Shown here: in pieces, positions 52,508 to 55,614 of the stretch | Numbering within the stretch: the stretch's first letter is position 1 | How the letters are laid out: each line of letters opens with the position of its first letter | Assembly (NCBI RefSeq): GCF_001598355.1 | Contig: NZ_BCYU01000026.1 | Coordinates: forward strand, 1 to 55,614 | Origin: Sphingomonas asaccharolytica NBRC 15499 | Lineage (GTDB): Bacteria; Pseudomonadota; Alphaproteobacteria; Sphingomonadales; Sphingomonadaceae | Direction: 5' to 3' | Length of the DNA stretch: 55,614 nucleotides | The notes under the pieces: generated by a model | Database searches by the model: none | What the model saw: only the letters and a program-made list of their open reading frames with translations | What the model was told of the DNA's origin: nothing | Translations under genes and position numbers: made by a program

Positions 52508-53768
52508 GAACGTCCTGCTGATCGGGTCGGGTGGACGCGAACATGGCCTCGCGTGGAAGCTCGCGCAATCGCCGCTGCTCACCAAACTCTACGCCGCACC
52601 CGGCAATCCGGGGATAGCGGAAAGCGCCGAGCTCGTCGCGATCGACGTCACCGACCATGATGCGGTGATCGATTTCTGCCGCGCGAACCATGTCGAGTTC
52701 GTCGTGGTCGGCCCTGAGGCGCCGTTGGTCGCTGGGATCGCCGACAATCTGCGCACCGCCGGCTTCGCGGTGTTCGGCCCCGACAAGGCGCCGGCCCAGC
52801 TCGAAGGATCCAAGGCCTTCACCAAGGCTTTGTGCGACCGCGCCAACATCCCGACCGCAGGCTATCGGGCCGTTCACTCGCTCGACGAGGCTCGCGCCGC
52901 GCTCGCCGCATTCGGCGCGCCGGTCGTGGTCAAAGCCGATGGCCTGGCGGCCGGCAAAGGTGTCGTCGTCGCGATGACCACCGCCGAAGCCGAGGACGCG
53001 GTCGAAACATTGTTCGCCGAGCCGGGCGCTAGCGCGGTGATCGAGGAATTCCTCGAGGGCGAGGAAGTCAGCCTGTTCGTGCTGACCGACGGCCGAGCGA
53101 TGGTCGCATTCGGATCGGCGCAGGACCACAAGCGTGTCGGCGACGGCGACACCGGCCCCAATACCGGCGGCATGGGCGCGTATAGTCCCGCCCGCGTACT
53201 GACGTCTGAGCTCGAGGCGCAGGCGCTTCGTGAGATCGTCGCGCCTACCATTGCCACGCTGGCGGCGGAAGGCATGCCCTATTCGGGCGTCCTTTATGCC
53301 GGGCTGATGCTCACTAACGATGGTCCCAAGCTGATCGAATATAACGCGCGCTTCGGCGATCCCGAATGCCAGGTGCTGATGATGCGGCTCGACAGCGACC
53401 TGCTGCCGCTGCTGCTGGCGATCGCGCAAGGCCGGCTGGCAGAGGCGCCCGCGCCGGTCTTCGGCAACGATGTCGCGCTGACCGTGGTGATGGCGGCGGC
53501 CGGCTATCCCGGCACGCCCGAAACCGGCGGCACTATCGACGGGATCCAGGCTGCTGAGACGGCCGGAGCGAAGATATTCCAGGCCGGCACCAGGATCGCC
53601 GAGGGCCAGTTGGTCGCATCTGGCGGCCGCGTGCTCGCGGTGACTGCGCGCGGCGCCGACGTCCGCGCGGCGCAGGCTGCCGCCTATCGCGCCGTCGATG
53701 CGATCGACTTCCCGAGCGGCTTTTGCCGCCGCGACATCGGCTGGCGCGAGATTGCACGCGAGGGCTGA
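52506..53768 (+). CDS. purD: Phosphoribosylamine-glycine ligase PurD
   Basis: PurD (420 residues) joins phosphoribosylamine and glycine with ATP to give GAR in purine synthesis. [22 protein letters not shown] is its diagnostic N-terminus. The ATP-grasp part has [36 protein letters not shown] and [26 protein letters not shown] and [19 protein letters not shown] complete the active site. AAGGGT lies about five bases before the ATG, and the ATG overlaps the xseA ATG at CATG (52505-52508). It is unlinked to purE-purK by about 36 kb. Confidence 0.97.
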   Translation: MNVLLIGSGGREHGLAWKLAQSPLLTKLYAAPGNPGIAESAELVAIDVTDHDAVIDFCRANHVEFVVVGPEAPLVAGIADNLRTAGFAVFGPDKAPAQLEGSKAFTKALCDRANIPTAGYRAVHSLDEARAALAAFGAPVVVKADGLAAGKGVVVAMTTAEAEDAVETLFAEPGASAVIEEFLEGEEVSLFVLTDGRAMVAFGSAQDHKRVGDGDTGPNTGGMGAYSPARVLTSELEAQALREIVAPTIATLAAEGMPYSGVLYAGLMLTNDGPKLIEYNARFGDPECQVLMMRLDSDLLPLLLAIAQGRLAEAPAPVFGNDVALTVVMAAAGYPGTPETGGTIDGIQAAETAGAKIFQAGTRIAEGQLVASGGRVLAVTARGADVRAAQAAAYRAVDAIDFPSGFCRRDIGWREIAREG

Positions 53769-53873
53769 TCGGCGGCGGCGCGCCGAGCGGCGGCCGCCCT
53801 GATCCCGATCACTGGCGAAACGGCCGCTCCGCCTCTAGGATAGAGGGCGTTTCGTCGTTCAGGAAAACTGTTC

Positions 53874-54680
53874 ATGGCCTCCGCCTCTTCCTCGCCACCA
53901 GTCGGTGCCGCCTCCTATATCTTTCACGACTGGACGGTGATCGTGCTGATCCTCATCGCGGTGTTCGCGGTGCTGGTGATCGCCGGCATGATCTGGGGCC
54001 AGAAGAAAGCCCGCGAGCGCCACCGTGTCGAGGAAGCCGCGGAGGAACGCGCGGAGGAAGCGGGCACGACCTTGCCTCCCGCACCCGCGCCACCACCGGC
54101 GGCTGCCGATACCGGCTTGCCGCCCGATGAACCGCGCCTAAAGCCGGAGCCGGAAACGCTGCCGAGCTCGCCGTCTGCTCCGCCAGCAACCCGCAACGTC
54201 GAACCGGAGCCCCTGGCGGCGCGCGAACTTGCGCCGGAACCGATCGCGGCGTCGGCAGCCGAGCCCGAACCGGTCGTGGAGCCGGTAGCAGAGCCTGCCC
54301 CGGCACCAGCCGCCGACGCTCCGACCGAACCGCCAGCCCCACCGCCGCCGGAACCCGCGCCGGTGCCAGAGCCCGTCGTCACACCGCCGGAACCTTCGCC
54401 GCCACCCGCGCCCGCCGCACCTGCACCGGATGTCGCCGGCGCGCTCGCGCTGACCGCGATCAAGGGCCTGGGACCCAAGGTCGCGGCGATGCTCGCCGAG
54501 CGCGGCATCACCCGGGCCGATCAACTCGCGGCGCTATCGCCCGACGAGGCGTCCGCGCTTGACGTGCAATTGGGCGCGTTCACCGGGCGGATGGGACGCG
54601 ATCGCTGGGTCGAACAGGCCAAACTGCTCGCGGCCGGCGACACCGCTGCTTATGAGGCGGAGTTCGGAAAGCTGGGTTAG
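53874..54680 (+). CDS. Membrane-anchored protein with a proline-rich spacer and helix-hairpin-helix domain
   Basis: A 268-residue protein. One transmembrane helix (about 22-40: VIVLILIAVFAVLVIAGMIW) is followed by a charged KKARERHRVEEAAEERAEEAG helix. A long Pro/Glu/Ala-rich spacer (about 65-187, PEPxA-type repeats) comes next, and a C-terminal helix-hairpin-helix domain (LTAIKGLGPKVAAMLAERGITRADQLAALSP, about 190-222), of the type found in DUF4332 and radC-like proteins, closes it. FTGRMGRDRWVEQAKLLAAG completes the domain. It may tether DNA or a protein to the inner membrane, which is inference. It follows purD by 105 bp on the same strand. Confidence 0.85.
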   Translation: MASASSSPPVGAASYIFHDWTVIVLILIAVFAVLVIAGMIWGQKKARERHRVEEAAEERAEEAGTTLPPAPAPPPAAADTGLPPDEPRLKPEPETLPSSPSAPPATRNVEPEPLAARELAPEPIAASAAEPEPVVEPVAEPAPAPAADAPTEPPAPPPPEPAPVPEPVVTPPEPSPPPAPAAPAPDVAGALALTAIKGLGPKVAAMLAERGITRADQLAALSPDEASALDVQLGAFTGRMGRDRWVEQAKLLAAGDTAAYEAEFGKLG

Positions 54681-54714
54681 CCTTGCGCTAATCGGATAAG
54701 TGCGGTGACGTGAA

Positions 54715-55614
54715 TCACTCCCCGCGCGCCCTCGATACCAGCAATTTGTCGATCCGGCGGCCGTCGAGGTCGACCACTTCGAACCGCCAGCCCTGTTGCA
54801 CGACGCTCTCACCTTCCTCGGGCAGCCGCTTGAGCGCTGCCAGCACCAGACCCGCGGCGGTCGCGTAATCGCGATCGTCGGGCAGGTTGAGGTCGAGTTT
54901 CTCGGCGACCAGGTCGGCCGACGCCGAACCGGCGACCAGATAGCTGCCATCCTCGCGCTGGACGAAATCGGGGCTTTCGTGCGGATCGGTGTCCGACGCG
55001 AATGCCCCCGCAATCGCCGCGAGCAGATCGGCCGGGGTCACGATGCCTTCGAAATGTCCGTATTCGTCGTGGATCAGCGCCATCGGCACTTCCGCACGCC
55101 GCAGCCGCACCAGCGCGTCCATCGCGTCGAGCTGATCGATCACGATCGGCGCCGAGCGCATCAGCACCTTGAGATCGAGCCGATCGCCACGGATCGCCGC
55201 CGCAACGATGTCGCGCGCCTGGACCACGCCGACCACCGAATCGACCGACCCCTGAGCCACCGGCAACCGCGTGTGCACCGTCGTTGCGAGCTTCTCGCGA
55301 ATGCCGGCATCGTCCAGCCCGATATCGAGCCAATCGACTTCCGTCCGCGGTGTCATCACCTCGCGCACCGGCCGGTCGGCGAGGCGGACCACCCCCGAGA
55401 TGATCGAGCGTTCATGCTCCTCGATCACGCCCGATTTGGACGCCTCGGCGACGATCAAATGGAGTTCCTCGGCGGTGACCGGGTCCTCGCTGTCATGGCT
55501 CAGGCCGATCAGCCGGAACAGCATCGAGCTGGTCGAATCGAGCAGCCAGACGACCGGCGCCGCGACCCGCGCGAGCCAGGTCATCGGCAGCGCCATCACC
55601 GCCGCGATCGGCTC
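54715..55614 (-). CDS. CorC/HlyC family transporter, 3' part (runs off window)
   Basis: The visible 299 codons encode the end of the CNNM/DUF21 membrane domain (EPIAAVMALPMTWLARVAAP), a CBS pair (ADRPVREVMTPRTEVDWLDI... and RLPVAQGSVDSVVGVVQARDIV through MALIHDEYGHFEGIVTPADLLAAIAG) and the C-terminal CorC_HlyC domain (DYATAAGLVLAALKRLPEEGESVVQQGWRFEVVDLDGRRIDKLLV). This is a hemolysin-type divalent-cation transport family. The gene continues past the window edge, as the five codons before the first in-frame start are in frame. It is convergent with the helix-hairpin-helix gene. Confidence 0.93.
   Translation of the reverse strand, partial: EPIAAVMALPMTWLARVAAPVVWLLDSTSSMLFRLIGLSHDSEDPVTAEELHLIVAEASKSGVIEEHERSIISGVVRLADRPVREVMTPRTEVDWLDIGLDDAGIREKLATTVHTRLPVAQGSVDSVVGVVQARDIVAAAIRGDRLDLKVLMRSAPIVIDQLDAMDALVRLRRAEVPMALIHDEYGHFEGIVTPADLLAAIAGAFASDTDPHESPDFVQREDGSYLVAGSASADLVAEKLDLNLPDDRDYATAAGLVLAALKRLPEEGESVVQQGWRFEVVDLDGRRIDKLLVSRARGE

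Overview
The window looks like chromosomal DNA of a sphingomonad (order Sphingomonadales, Alphaproteobacteria). This is inferred from the high-GC coding style, the alphaproteobacterial small families (GapR/DUF2312, DUF1244, DUF2093), three TonB-dependent receptors with AxAQ/AxAA-type signal peptides, many secreted peptidases and hydrolases, and several palindromic intergenic repeats. I see no rRNA, tRNA, CRISPR array, transposase, integrase or phage gene.

0-9 kb: mostly housekeeping on the minus strand. The order is yebC, ruvC, ruvA, a GFA-family protein and a DUF1330 protein. A divergent LysR regulator and NmrA-like NAD(P)-binding protein lie between ruvC and ruvA. A BaiN-type flavoprotein, GapR, a DUF1244 protein, pyruvate kinase (pyk) and a cysteine-free ribosomal protein bL36 follow. 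Four palindromic repeat families occupy the gaps near 4.0, 5.0, 8.7 and 10.95 kb.

9-17 kb: a lipoprotein overlapping an M14 zinc carboxypeptidase, a dienelactone hydrolase, gpmA, an ECF42-type sigma factor with its DGPF/YCII partner, a DUF4242 protein, an unknown secreted protein and the overlapping purE-purK pair.

17-30 kb: a secreted-hydrolase zone with a DUF885 protein, a CocE/S15 hydrolase, a double-domain M16 peptidase, an Ntn-type penicillin/AHL acylase and a divergent beta-lactamase-fold serine hydrolase. It also holds a TetR regulator divergent from two small membrane proteins, with a perfect 25-bp palindromic operator between them, and three small secreted or unknown proteins.

30-49 kb: a TonB receptor, clpB behind a candidate heat-shock promoter, a second TonB receptor, and then the most unusual region. 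This region holds a small four-cysteine secreted protein, a TauD-type dioxygenase, a divergent sulfotransferase-like P-loop protein, and a translationally coupled three-gene operon. In that operon each enzyme carries an N-terminal TPR (sulfotransferase, aspartyl/asparaginyl hydroxylase, 2OG-Fe(II) oxygenase). A third TonB receptor lies directly upstream. I infer an uncharacterised surface or peptide modification and uptake system.

49-55.6 kb: a small secreted protein, an M23 peptidase overlapping a DUF2093 gene, xseA, purD with a start codon that overlaps the xseA start on the other strand, a membrane-anchored helix-hairpin-helix protein, and the 3' part of a CorC/HlyC-type gene that runs off the window.
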